Assembly (NCBI RefSeq): GCF_900110185.1
Contig: NZ_FOCT01000015.1
Location: 1-64,000, forward strand
Reading direction: 5' to 3'
DNA from: Nitrosospira multiformis
GTDB lineage: Bacteria > Pseudomonadota > Gammaproteobacteria > Burkholderiales > Nitrosomonadaceae
DNA length: 64,000 nucleotides
Shown here: in pieces, positions 42,449 through 51,014 of the stretch
Layout of the letters: each line of letters starts with the position of its first letter
Position numbering within the stretch: position 1 is the stretch's first letter
The notes under the pieces: generated by a model
Databases searched by the model: none
The model's input: only the letters and a program-made list of their open reading frames with translations
What the model was told of the DNA's origin: nothing
Program-made: the position numbers and the translations under genes

Positions 42449-43477
42449 ATGGCAAAAAATGACGTGGCAAAGAATGCAAAATCGGTAGTGCCAGCATCGG
42501 CGGATATTGATTACCGGCAAGGCAAAGTTCCTCCTTGGGTACGCGAAGTTATCGAAACCCATTTTGCAATTGAGGCCGAAGATGCGAAAAAGGTGGGTTC
42601 GCTCGGTTTTATGGCCCGTGCGCTCGTAATTGCAACCATGCCATACAAGGATCCTAAAGCGGATGTCTTCAAGCGGGAAAACGGCGATTTTCGGTTGAGG
42701 ATTGTTGCAGGCTATGAAGGGGGTATTCCTTTCGGCATCTACCCTCGCCTGCTCATGTCCTGGGTCACAACAGAAGCTGTACGGACCCAGTCACCTGTCA
42801 TTGAGCTTGGTGACTCATTGTCTTGGTTCTTGAGAGATGTATTGGATTTACAGCGTGGTGGCGGCAAACGTGGCTCCAGCACGCGAGTTGCTGAGCAGAT
42901 GAAACGTCTGTTCGGATCGCTCATCACGGCTCAGTATACAGGGGGCCTACGAGACCGCAGCTTCAGTCTGCGTAATGTCACTATCGCCGACAGCATTGAC
43001 TTTTCCGAGGACGATTTAAAACTGGATGCGGCACCGGAGTCGGTTGATACGAATTCTAGTGGCACTGCTAAGCTTTGGACACCGCAAGCCCGGGATGTGG
43101 CTGGCACCTGGCGCAGTAAAGTCCGACTATCTGGGGCTTTCTTCGACGAATGTATATCGAAGCCAGTGCCCATCGATTTACGAGCGTATAAGGCACTACG
43201 AGGCTCCCCTTTGGCGATGGATGTTTATACCTGGCTAACGTACCGCATGAGCTATACAGAGCGCAGAACTCGGCCTATTCCCTGGGAAGCTCTTATGGGT
43301 CAATTCGGAAGTAACTACGACACAGGAAGGGCCGTCCTGGATTTCAAACGCGCCTTCATCAAGGCACTGAAGACAGTTCAAATCGTATATCCCCGAGCAA
43401 CTGTCAAGATTGAGGATAATGGTATCGTCCTGCTGCCGTCCCCCCCGCACATCGCTCGTCAACCAGCATTGTTTTGA
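42449..43477 (+). CDS. repA: RepA-family plasmid replication initiator (RepA_C)
   Basis: 342 residues. ATG at 42449 with AAGGGG upstream; the longer frame lacks support. The C-terminal half (FDECISKPVPIDLRAYKALR; MDVYTWLTYRMSY; PWEALMGQFGSNY; KALKTVQIVYPRA) is the RepA_C signature found in pVS1-type initiators. It should bind the ten iterons that begin at its stop codon. IncP-1 plasmids use the unrelated TrfA, so the replication module has been exchanged. Confidence 0.87.
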   Translation: MAKNDVAKNAKSVVPASADIDYRQGKVPPWVREVIETHFAIEAEDAKKVGSLGFMARALVIATMPYKDPKADVFKRENGDFRLRIVAGYEGGIPFGIYPRLLMSWVTTEAVRTQSPVIELGDSLSWFLRDVLDLQRGGGKRGSSTRVAEQMKRLFGSLITAQYTGGLRDRSFSLRNVTIADSIDFSEDDLKLDAAPESVDTNSSGTAKLWTPQARDVAGTWRSKVRLSGAFFDECISKPVPIDLRAYKALRGSPLAMDVYTWLTYRMSYTERRTRPIPWEALMGQFGSNYDTGRAVLDFKRAFIKALKTVQIVYPRATVKIEDNGIVLLPSPPHIARQPALF

Positions 43478-43838
43478 GTGATGAACAACTCTCATGAAGG
43501 GTGATGAAGAACTCTCAAAAGGGTGATGAAGAACTCTCAAAAGGGTGATGAAGAACTCTCAAAAGGGTGATGAAGAACTCTCATTAATTCGACTCGGCTT
43601 TATATCGTTTAAAACTCTTTGTTATCGTGATGAAGAACTCTCAAGAAGGGATTTCTATTTCGCTTCCCCTTTCCTGGGTATATCCCTGTGGATATTTAAA
43701 GTTATCCGTGATGAAGAACTCTCACGCCTTGGATGACCTGTAATCAAAAAGTTACATTGCTTATCAACAAAAGAGCGTGATGAACAACTCTCACAAAGCG
43801 TGATGAACAACTCTCAAAAGTGTGATGAACAACTCTCA
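43478..43838 (+). repeat. ten 17-bp iterons (oriV)
   Basis: Direct repeats of GTGATGAAGAACTCTCA start at 43501, 43523, 43545, 43567, 43627 and 43708. The variant GTGATGAACAACTCTCA starts at 43478, 43777, 43800 and 43822. Tandem spacing is 22-23 bp, two helical turns, so RepA molecules would align on one face. The first iteron abuts the repA stop. Confidence 0.92.
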
Positions 43839-44250
43839 CAATTTTCTGATCAAATCCTTCTCAAACCCTGTCTCCACAAGCTTTTACAGCCTTAAGGTCT
43901 CCCCTCCCCTGTATTTACCTATAGTTTTTCCTATAAAACGCCTTTAACAGTGCATGGGTTATCCACAGAGGGTCAGTTTTATGAACGTTTTCTTTTTTTA
44001 ATATTTTCTTTTTTTAGAACCCAACCCCCAAAACCCACTAAGTACCGACCCTATTCAGAAAAAATCCACGTTATTCAGAATCTTTGAATTAAACCCCAAG
44101 AGGCCGAACCCCTGCCACCTTAAAGAATAAACCTTCTCTATCTCTTAAGGTTTTCCTAGCTCCTATGTTTACTCTCGTCATTTTTCTTCATCGACTTCTC
44201 AGTCTGTCTGCTCTACATCGCGAAGGTCCGCTCACTTATAGCAATCGTGA
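43839..44250. other. DnaA box and AT-rich part of oriV
   Basis: A perfect DnaA box TTATCCACA lies at 43959-43967, and a near match (TGTGGATAT) at 43687-43695 among the iterons. T-rich stretches around 43985-44020 are likely melting sites. There is no gene in this stretch. Confidence 0.75.
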
Positions 44251-44254
44251 CAAG

Positions 44255-44268
44255 TTCGATATATCGTA
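44255..44268. promoter_or_regulatory. TrbA-type operator upstream of kleE-like gene
   Basis: TTCGATATATCGTA, the exact reverse complement of the site at 48406. The core CGATATATCG is a perfect palindrome and matches, from memory, the operator reported for RK2 TrbA. Confidence 0.65.
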
Positions 44269-44400
44269 TTAATATAGGTGTACCTTCTAATTGCTAACTG
44301 ATCTTCTATTTTCTGTAACTCCAAAAGATTCCAAATCAAAGGCAAGCTGCGTACGCAGATCGCCCTATCTCGAGTAACGTTTAATGATGAGGAGCCAGTT

Positions 44401-44685
44401 ATGGCCATTGTTGTTCGAATTCATAAAGCTTCAGAACCTGTAGAGAATAAAAACAAAGTTTCTAAGGATTTATCCACCCCCATTATTGGCCAGCTAGTCT
44501 GGGCGCTTACGGTCATGATATGGCCATTGCTCCGCTGGGTTTTAGCGCTAGACGTCACTTTGCAATTATTTCGAGCGTTTATTCTCTCAATGCACAAAGG
44601 CTGGTATCTGGATTGGATTCTGATAGAGCACTTCATGTTTTTTGTAGCACTCACATACTTTGTATCAGTTTACAAGCCTAGATAG
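44401..44685 (+). CDS. KleE-like small membrane protein
   Basis: 94 residues. A basic start (MAIVVRIHKASEPVENKN) is followed by two hydrophobic segments (WALTVMIWPLLRWVLALDVT; HFMFFVALTYFVSVYKPR). The WPLLRWVLALDV and ALTYFVSVYKP motifs and the position between oriV and incC match KleE stable-inheritance proteins of IncP-1 plasmids. Function is poorly defined. Expressed towards incC. Confidence 0.55.
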   Translation: MAIVVRIHKASEPVENKNKVSKDLSTPIIGQLVWALTVMIWPLLRWVLALDVTLQLFRAFILSMHKGWYLDWILIEHFMFFVALTYFVSVYKPR

Positions 44686-44704
44686 AATTTTAGCTGCTAA
44701 AATT
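44686..44704. promoter_or_regulatory. KorB-like operator upstream of incC
   Basis: AATTTTAGCTGCTAAAATT, a 19-bp palindrome containing TTTAGCTGCTAAA, identical in its core to the trbA site. It begins at the stop codon of the kleE-like gene and lies 48 bp before incC, so it could serve repression and partition. Confidence 0.65.
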
Positions 44705-44752
44705 TAGAAAACCTTGATTGTCGTCTTGCTCCTCATATGAAAGGGAAAGTTC

Positions 44753-45532
44753 ATGAAGATACTGGTGGCAGCAAACCAAAAGGGCGGCGTTGGCAAAACT
44801 GCTGCACTGGTCCATCTGGCGTTCGATTTTCTCGAACGAGGATTGAAAGTCGCGGTCATCGATCTAGACACTCAGGCTAATGCTTCTTATACCCTCGCCC
44901 AATATAAGGGGGAAACAGTTGCAAGTGATATATTCTTTGGCGACCCCGCGCCGGTCTGGATCGCACCCGAAGAGGGAACACTATTGCTGATCGCCTCCGA
45001 TACCGGTCTTGTTAACCTCGAGCAGCTTCCTCTCCCTGAAGCTATCAGTAGGTTTAGGGAAAGCATTCGACAGATACGAGATCAAGAGTTTGATATTTGC
45101 CTCATCGACACGGCTCCATCAATGGGTGTTGGCTTGATGAGCGCTCTATATGTATCAGATTATGTCTTGTCCCCTATCGAGCTTGAAGCCTACAGCATCC
45201 AGGGAATCAAGAAACTCTTGACCACAATCAGCAATGTGCGCCGGACAACGGTGCCGGGAATTGAGCCAAACACAGGCTTAAAGTTTTTAGGGATGCTACC
45301 CAGCAAAGTAGACGCGCGCAAACCCCGTCAGGTACGCAATCTCGCTGAACTTCAAGCTGCCTATCCTGAACTGCTGGTGCCATTGAATATCGGTTTTAGA
45401 GACGGCATTGCCGAGGCACTGGCTTCCGGCATTCCCGTCTGGCAAATTAAATCTACTGCGGCGCGCAAAGCCGCTCTGGAAACAAAGGCTATGGCAAAGT
45501 ACGTACTGGAAAATATGGGACTTAAGACATGA
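44753..45532 (+). CDS. incC: IncC/ParA-family partition ATPase
   Basis: 259 residues. Deviant Walker A QKGGVGKT at about 9-16, VIDLDTQANAS (A' motif) and ICLIDTAPSMGVGLMSALYV (Walker B). It corresponds to the short IncC form without an N-terminal DNA-binding extension. Paired with KorB for active partition and repression. The stop overlaps the korB start (ATGA). Preceded by a KorB-like operator. Confidence 0.9.
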   Translation: MKILVAANQKGGVGKTAALVHLAFDFLERGLKVAVIDLDTQANASYTLAQYKGETVASDIFFGDPAPVWIAPEEGTLLLIASDTGLVNLEQLPLPEAISRFRESIRQIRDQEFDICLIDTAPSMGVGLMSALYVSDYVLSPIELEAYSIQGIKKLLTTISNVRRTTVPGIEPNTGLKFLGMLPSKVDARKPRQVRNLAELQAAYPELLVPLNIGFRDGIAEALASGIPVWQIKSTAARKAALETKAMAKYVLENMGLKT

Positions 45533-46509
45533 CAAAAAAGAATGTGACTGTAATGAAGCCACAGAGAAAACCTTCTGGCTCCATCGGCTTGGGCTTGGAT
45601 CACGCTGATCTATCCCGATTTTTAAGAGATGATGTGCCCCCTGCGCCCGGCCACCCCGAGCCGATGGAACTCGACCTATCCTTGATCGACGAGGACCCGA
45701 ACCAGCCGCGTACCGTATTCAGCGAAGAGCTGCTATTGGATATGGCAAAGACGATCAGTGCGCGTGGAGTAAAAAATCCCATTTCGGTGCATAAGCATCC
45801 AGACCGCGAGGGGCGCTATATCATCAACGATGGAGCCAGACGCTACCGGGCTTCCAAGCTTGCTGGCAGGAACACCATCCGTGCATTTATCGACGCTGAT
45901 TTCTCCAAGATTGATCAAGTTATTGTCAATGCCCATGCCGAAACCTTTACCCCTCGGGAATGGGCGGTGTTGATAGACCATGAACGCAAAGCTGGAAAAC
46001 TCAAGTCCGAAATCGCTGACTTGTTCGGAAAATCCAATGCCTTCATTACGCAGCACCTAGCATTGCTCGATCTTCCGGATCCCATTGCGGAACTGTTCAA
46101 TTCTGGTGCTTGTGTCGATCTAACCGCTCTTAATGAGTTATTAGTTGCTTGGAAACGTGAACCCGGGAGAGTAGAAGCTTGGTTACGTGATAGATCGGAG
46201 GAAGTTACGCGCGAGGATGTAAAAAAGTTGCGTAGATTTCTCGACAAAAAAGCCCATCCTCCAGGGCAGCAGGAGGCAGAAACTTACGAGGAAATTAGCG
46301 AAGAGACCCACAAAAAACCTAAGGAGTCCGCTTCAACAAAGCTTCGTAAAACCATTGTTCAGGTGGAACACGAGGGGAAGTCGGCACAATTGATTCTTCA
46401 TCGTCGTCCTTCAGCAGTAGGGCGGGCATGGCTACGGTACGAGAATGACGGTACGGAATTTGAAAGTCAGCTAGATAAGGTCAAGCTGGTGGCGTTGATA
46501 GAGGGTTAG
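45529..46509 (+). CDS. korB: KorB/ParB-family partition protein and repressor
   Basis: 326 residues. ParB/Sulfiredoxin-like domain (LIDEDPNQPRTVF; NDGARRYRASKLAGRNTIRA), an HTH (LKSEIADLFGKSNAFITQHL) and the C-terminal KorB SH3-like dimerisation domain (LILHRRPSAVGRAWLRYEND; VKLVALIEG). In RK2, KorB represses most backbone promoters at TTTAGC(G/C)GCTAAA sites; close matches are present at 42187 and 44689. Overlaps incC by 4 bases. Confidence 0.92.
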   Translation: MTKKNVTVMKPQRKPSGSIGLGLDHADLSRFLRDDVPPAPGHPEPMELDLSLIDEDPNQPRTVFSEELLLDMAKTISARGVKNPISVHKHPDREGRYIINDGARRYRASKLAGRNTIRAFIDADFSKIDQVIVNAHAETFTPREWAVLIDHERKAGKLKSEIADLFGKSNAFITQHLALLDLPDPIAELFNSGACVDLTALNELLVAWKREPGRVEAWLRDRSEEVTREDVKKLRRFLDKKAHPPGQQEAETYEEISEETHKKPKESASTKLRKTIVQVEHEGKSAQLILHRRPSAVGRAWLRYENDGTEFESQLDKVKLVALIEG

Positions 46510-46511
46510 GG

Positions 46512-46856
46512 ATGAAACAGCGTGTCCTGGTTATGAATGGACAGCGGCTCCTCCAGAGCGAACAAAACGGTGAGTGGAATACAGTTAATGTACAAAAGGC
46601 AGGGGATCTAAAGCCCGGCATCTACCATCTTTATCTGGCCAAAGATGCCGACAAAGGTCATAAGTATATCGGGTATATCCTTCATACCGATAAAGATTAC
46701 GTATACCAGCAGTATGACAAGAACGTGGTTCGTCATGAACGTGCTGCCTTTGAGGTTGCTCCTAACCCTGGAACATTAAAAAGCATATCCTACGAGCAGG
46801 ACGAGGCAATTGTTGCCACGGCAGTACAGAAGCGTGGTCGCGGCTTGACACGTTAG
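46512..46856 (+). CDS. kfrB: KfrB-domain protein
   Basis: 114 residues. Nearly all of it is a KfrB domain: MKQRVLVMNGQRLLQSEQNG, KAGDLKPGIYHLYLAKDADK, VYQQYDKNVVRHERAAFEV and a basic end. KfrB belongs to the IncP stable-inheritance genes downstream of korB. The start lies 2 bp after korB. It converges on traM with no spacer, so the 3' ends abut. Confidence 0.75.
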   Translation: MKQRVLVMNGQRLLQSEQNGEWNTVNVQKAGDLKPGIYHLYLAKDADKGHKYIGYILHTDKDYVYQQYDKNVVRHERAAFEVAPNPGTLKSISYEQDEAIVATAVQKRGRGLTR

Positions 46857-47309
46857 TCATGCATATCCCAAGGAGTTCCATAGAACGGCGGCGGCAGCTG
46901 CCACCGTTAAAACCGCTGCCACTAAGCTGATATTGCTAGAGTGCTGACATTTCTTTAATTCTTCCCAGATTTGCGACTGAATAGTCGCATACCGCGCGTC
47001 TACCACGGCGGTAATCTTTTCCACATCTTGGTTCATTTGATCTCTAAAATCAGTCTTGGCAAAGGCAATGGTCCGAACTAATGCTTGGTCCAGTTTGGAA
47101 GTAGTTTCCTTTTCCCAGTCATCCAAGGTTTGTTCCAGTTCTTCCCGGAAATGATCGAACAGTAACTGTTGGCCATTGGCACTATCGGCCAACAGCCGTT
47201 GCTGTATGGTGTAGACGAGTAACACTGGGTCATCGAGGCTTAGTACAAATCCATGCTTCGCGGCGACTTCTTTGATTATCTCATCAAGTGAATCCGCATT
47301 TTCGATCAC
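46857..47309 (-). CDS. traM: TraM-like conjugation accessory protein
   Basis: 150 residues. An acidic helical body (FREELEQTLDDWEKETTSKL) and a C-terminal membrane helix (ISLVAAVLTVAAAAAVLWNS). Third gene of the leftward traK-traL-traM operon, as in RK2 Tra1. Overlaps traL by 4 bases. The exact role is unknown; RK2 TraM enhances transfer. Confidence 0.75.
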   Translation of the reverse strand: MIENADSLDEIIKEVAAKHGFVLSLDDPVLLVYTIQQRLLADSANGQQLLFDHFREELEQTLDDWEKETTSKLDQALVRTIAFAKTDFRDQMNQDVEKITAVVDARYATIQSQIWEELKKCQHSSNISLVAAVLTVAAAAAVLWNSLGYA

Positions 47310-48034
47310 GATAGCACCTCTACTTGATCGAGCTGACTAAAGAGCCCATCCCTGATTATTTTTAATCTCTGACGGGTCATAATGGGCAGAGAAGCAGTAG
47401 TCAAAGCCTCATCAAACGTCATCCGTTCCTGAAGCATGTCGCTTAAGTCGCGTCCATACGTTTCTTTTTTAAGTTGGGGAATCTCAACGATGGCAGACAC
47501 ACGTTGCCGATTATCCTTACATGCTTTCAATTGCTCAAAGCTCTTGCCGGCGTACTCTATCGGCCCCCAGTAAGGGTTTAGCCAGACCACGAAACTTGTT
47601 TCATCTGGAAACTGGGTCACGAGCTGCGCAAAACCATTGATCGTGTCCAGCAGCGCCTGGCCTCCGGTGACTATTGTATGAACGACAAGCTTGTGTCCCA
47701 TATCCTGCAGAAGAGTAGGGACTTGGTTGCTGATCAGATAGTGTGATAACGGAACGAAGGAGCTTGCCCCATTATCGATGATCGCATCCTCGTTTGAAGG
47801 TGCAATCAGTTCAACGAGTGCGTCAAACTTGCGAGGGTTGATTTCATCGCCATCCATGATTTGCAGCCGATGCACATTAAGATTACCGTATCCGTGAAAA
47901 GTCGCATTGACTGGGTCCGTATCTATACAAAGCGGAAGATTGCCTCGGCTTGCTTTGTATTGGGCTACGACTGCGGCAACCAATGATTTACCTACGCCTC
48001 CTTTTCCCTGAAGGGTCATGTGTATTTTCGGCAT
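47306..48034 (-). CDS. traL: TraL, ParA-like conjugation ATPase
   Basis: 242 residues. Walker A QGKGGVGKS at about 9-17, CIDTDPVNATFHGYGNLNVH, IIDNGASSFVPLSHYLI. This is the MinD/ParA-like TraL of IncP plasmids, unlike IncC in sequence. It overlaps both traK and traM by a few bases, suggesting translational coupling. Accessory to transfer initiation. Confidence 0.85.
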   Translation of the reverse strand: MPKIHMTLQGKGGVGKSLVAAVVAQYKASRGNLPLCIDTDPVNATFHGYGNLNVHRLQIMDGDEINPRKFDALVELIAPSNEDAIIDNGASSFVPLSHYLISNQVPTLLQDMGHKLVVHTIVTGGQALLDTINGFAQLVTQFPDETSFVVWLNPYWGPIEYAGKSFEQLKACKDNRQRVSAIVEIPQLKKETYGRDLSDMLQERMTFDEALTTASLPIMTRQRLKIIRDGLFSQLDQVEVLS

Positions 48035-48381
48035 TACAGTAGTTCCTCTTTGTTAGGAGTTGAATCAAACTTGAAGCCATTCCTTACGGCTGGTTTGGCA
48101 GACCTAGTTTCGTGGCTGGTTGCACTCGAAGTGCGTGTTAACGCCGTCTTGTTAACCGTTATCGAGCGGTTGACTCGTCTGCAAAACGCCCCATAGCCGA
48201 AGCCGATCTTTCCTTCTTCGTGCAAGGTTTCCCATATATGGCGCAATGCCCATCCATCCTTCAGCGCAGTTTCGATCTCCGAGCGTAGCGAGAGAAACGC
48301 AGCAAGATTACGTGCATTCCTAGTGGACTTAGCACTCTCTACCCGCACTAATATTCGATAAGAAAGATTTTTAGGAGACAC
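48034..48381 (-). CDS. traK: TraK-like oriT-binding protein
   Basis: 115 residues. Basic protein with an N-terminal SYRILVRVESAKSTRNARNL and LRHIWETLHEEGKIGFGYGA, followed by FCRRVNR, an HTH-like arrangement. In RK2, TraK wraps oriT next to nic. The gene is divergent from traJ with oriT between them. The start is a GTG at 48381. A TrbA-type operator lies 24 bp upstream. Confidence 0.75.
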   Translation of the reverse strand: MSPKNLSYRILVRVESAKSTRNARNLAAFLSLRSEIETALKDGWALRHIWETLHEEGKIGFGYGAFCRRVNRSITVNKTALTRTSSATSHETRSAKPAVRNGFKFDSTPNKEELL

Positions 48382-48405
48382 GTTTCATTACACCGGTTGT
48401 GTATC

Positions 48406-48419
48406 TACGATATATCGAA
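48406..48419. promoter_or_regulatory. TrbA-type operator upstream of traK
   Basis: TACGATATATCGAA, an exact inverted copy of 44255-44268. It lies between traK and the nic region and could control traK and possibly traJ. Confidence 0.65.
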
Positions 48420-48469
48420 TTTTTTGATTGCGCAACCGTTTCTTTCCTGCTACTGTAAGTCGTTGCTAC

Positions 48470-48545
48470 CACTGAGCCGGGCAAGATATGTGAAGTGGGC
48501 CTACCCGCAAGCGGCCATTCCCCCTTCACTTTTCCCTTTATTCGC
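48470..48545 (-). other. oriT: oriT with IncP-type nic region
   Basis: On the minus strand the order matches RK2 oriT: AATAAAGGGAAAAGTGAAG, GGCCGCTTGCGGGTAGGCCC, ACTTCAC and ATATCTTGCCCGGC. RK2 has CTATCCTG|CCCGGC at nic, so cleavage is predicted between 48482 and 48481. GTGAAG/CTTCAC arms form the TraJ-type inverted repeat. It lies in the 241-bp traK-traJ divergent intergenic region. Confidence 0.88.
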
Positions 48546-48622
48546 ACGGACGTGCTCAACGGGAATCTTGCCCTGCGGGGCAAACTGATTGGGTGCGGCT
48601 GCCGCCGCCGACAGGGGAGAGC

Positions 48623-48982
48623 ATGGAACAGGAGCAGGAGCCCACACGCAAGGGCAGTACCCCGATCAAGGTGTACTGCCTTCCCGATGAAAAAACGCAG
48701 ATAGCGGAGAACGCGAAAGCGGCAGGCCTGAGCCTGTCTACCTTCCTGTTGCGCGTGGGCGCAGGCTTTGAGGTCCGTACCGTGCTCGACTACCAGCGCA
48801 TCGAGGAGTTGGCCAGGGTCAATGGCGATCTCGGGCGGCTGGGCGGATTGCTCAAACTGTGGCTCACGAATGACGAGCGGTTGCGTGAAGTCCGGGCTGA
48901 GGAATTGCGCGCACTCTTGAACAAGATCGAGCGCAACCAGGAAGCCATGCGCACCATCATGCAGAAAGTCCTGGCCCGATAG
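48623..48982 (+). CDS. traJ: TraJ relaxosome protein
   Basis: 119 residues. ATG at 48623 follows GGGGAGA. A ribbon-helix-helix-like start (STPIKVYCLPDEKTQIAENA, then AAGLSLSTFLLRVG) and a MobC/TraJ-type C-terminus (RVNGDLGRLGGLLKLWL). It binds the inverted repeat at oriT and recruits TraI. The traI start is 25 bp downstream. Confidence 0.88.
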   Translation: MEQEQEPTRKGSTPIKVYCLPDEKTQIAENAKAAGLSLSTFLLRVGAGFEVRTVLDYQRIEELARVNGDLGRLGGLLKLWLTNDERLREVRAEELRALLNKIERNQEAMRTIMQKVLAR

Positions 48983-49007
48983 AAGGAAAGGGGAGGGGAG
49001 GGTAGGA

Positions 49008-51014
49008 ATGATTGCCAAGCACATTCCGATGAAGTCTGCCCGGCGCAGCAGTTTCAAGGAACTGGTGGCCTACATTACCCAGGCAAAGGATAAAGCGGTG
49101 CGCATCGGGGAAGTGCGGGTCACGAACTGCCATCAGGATAATGCCACCGATGCTGTCCTTGAGGTGCTTGCCACCCAGCTGCAAAACCAGCGCGCCTGCA
49201 GCGACAAGACCTATCACCTCCTGATCTCCTTTCCCGCTGGCGAGTCTCCCTCTACGGAGGCCTTGCGCGACATCGAGGATGAAGTCTGCAACGCACTGGG
49301 TTTTCGCGAGCATCAGCGCGTGAGTGCCGTGCACACGGACACCGACAACCTGCACATCCATGTCGCCATCAACAAGATCCACCCGAAGACACTCACCATC
49401 CATAATCCCTATTGCGATTACAAGGCCCTGGGGACCGTCTGCGAGCGCCTGGAGCGTGTGCACGGACTCATCCATACCAACCATGAAAAAATCGCTCATG
49501 GAGCCCGTAATCGCGCCCTGGACGTGGAATATTTGGCAGGGGTGGAAAGCCTGCTTGGCTGGATTCAGCGCGAGTGCCTGGAGGATCTTCGCCAGGCGCA
49601 AAGCTGGGGGGAGTTGCATGAGCGCTTGAGAAGAAACGGACTTGCGTTTCAGGAGCGGGGCAACGGGCTCCTAGTCTCTGATCAGGAAGGTCGGATGGTC
49701 AAGGCAAGCTCGATTGCCCGTGACCTCTCCAAAGCGCAGCTCGAAAAGCGCTTTGGCCCGTTTGAAGCAACCGATGCGCAGCTGCAGGCGAGCCGGGGAC
49801 AGAAGGGCCAGGTACAGAAAGTAGAGAAGGTGGACAGGGCGTATCAGCCGCGGCCGGTATCGCGCGATTCCGGCACAGACGCACTCTATCAGAGTTATCT
49901 GGCGGAACAGGCGCGCAGGCGAAGCGCGCGGGCGCAAATCCGTCAGGAACTGGGCGCGCAGAAGCATTCCCTCGTGTCCCAGGCGAAGGACCGAGCGAGG
50001 ATCAAGCGCGGACTGATCAAACAGCTCGATTGCGACCGGTTCATGAAACGCATGCTCTACCAGCAGGCAGGCTCGGCCTTGCGCGAGGATATCGGATCCA
50101 TCCATGCCCAGCAGAGGGCAGTGCATGAGGACAAATTCTCGCATGCGAGAGTCCTGTCCTGGTTCGACTGGCTTGCCGAGCGCGCAGCCATGAATGACGC
50201 ACAGGCGCTAGCTGTCCTGAGAAAGCGGCAGCGGACTGTCTTCGGCCGCGCCAATGCGTTGCTCGGCGCACAGGAGGAGATAGGGCAGGGCAGGGCGCCG
50301 CAGGGGAAGAAGGATTGTGCCTCTCGCGCTGGAATCAGGATCGATGACGCGAGGATCGATAGCGTAACCAAGCAGGGCACTCTCATCTATGCGAGTGGCA
50401 AATCCGCTATCCGCGACAGCGGCAATCGTCTCGAAGTCTCGGAGGCTATCCGCCAGGATGGGCTGGAAATAGCGCTTGCCATGGCGGTGAAGCGCTTCGG
50501 GCGATCCATCAAGATCGAGGGCGATGCGGCGTTCAGGAAGCGGGTCCTCTCCACGGCCCAGGCGCTGCAGCTCGATATCCGTTTTGACGGGATGCAGGCC
50601 AGATTGAAAGAAGAGCAGGGCAGGGCGGAAGAGGCGAGCGCAGCGGAGATACGGTGCCAGGCACCTGAGGCATCCGACAACGTCCCTATGGTCGGCAGCG
50701 CAGGCGAGGCAGCGGCACGGCGCTATATCGCCGAGCGGGAAACGAAGCGGCAGAAAATCCCCGATATCCCCAAGCATGTCCTCGGGGAAATGAAGCCGCA
50801 CCTGAACATGCGCTACGCTGGTTGGCGCCGGGTGGATGGGCAGTTCCTGCTGCTGGCACAAATGAGCGAGGAGGAAATTGCCGTGATCCCGGTGGAAGCA
50901 GATGTGATTGCGCGCGCGTCGGGATTGAAGCGGGGTGAAGCCATTGCCCTCGACAATGAGAGCGCTTCGATCAGGCGGGTTCAGGGGGGTGAAACGAAAG
51001 GAATGCGGCGATGA
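49008..51014 (+). CDS. traI: TraI relaxase (MOBP)
   Basis: 668 residues. Motif I Tyr22 (LVAYIT), motif II Ser74 (LLISFPAGE) and motif III His116 (TDTDNLHIHVAINKIHP) fall at the same numbers as in RK2 TraI. It nicks oriT and stays attached through Tyr22. The C-terminal two thirds are basic and helical, with a primase/LPD7-like region near the end (ALDIRFDG, ARRYIAERETKRQKI). A GGAGGG-rich ribosome site precedes the ATG, and the stop overlaps traG. Confidence 0.94.
   Translation: MIAKHIPMKSARRSSFKELVAYITQAKDKAVRIGEVRVTNCHQDNATDAVLEVLATQLQNQRACSDKTYHLLISFPAGESPSTEALRDIEDEVCNALGFREHQRVSAVHTDTDNLHIHVAINKIHPKTLTIHNPYCDYKALGTVCERLERVHGLIHTNHEKIAHGARNRALDVEYLAGVESLLGWIQRECLEDLRQAQSWGELHERLRRNGLAFQERGNGLLVSDQEGRMVKASSIARDLSKAQLEKRFGPFEATDAQLQASRGQKGQVQKVEKVDRAYQPRPVSRDSGTDALYQSYLAEQARRRSARAQIRQELGAQKHSLVSQAKDRARIKRGLIKQLDCDRFMKRMLYQQAGSALREDIGSIHAQQRAVHEDKFSHARVLSWFDWLAERAAMNDAQALAVLRKRQRTVFGRANALLGAQEEIGQGRAPQGKKDCASRAGIRIDDARIDSVTKQGTLIYASGKSAIRDSGNRLEVSEAIRQDGLEIALAMAVKRFGRSIKIEGDAAFRKRVLSTAQALQLDIRFDGMQARLKEEQGRAEEASAAEIRCQAPEASDNVPMVGSAGEAAARRYIAERETKRQKIPDIPKHVLGEMKPHLNMRYAGWRRVDGQFLLLAQMSEEEIAVIPVEADVIARASGLKRGEAIALDNESASIRRVQGGETKGMRR

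Noticed and set aside
43478..43838. Regular direct repeats that might suggest a CRISPR array
   Set aside because: Units are only 17 bp with 5-7-bp or irregular spacers, adjoin a replication initiator and a DnaA box, and no cas genes exist: they are iterons.
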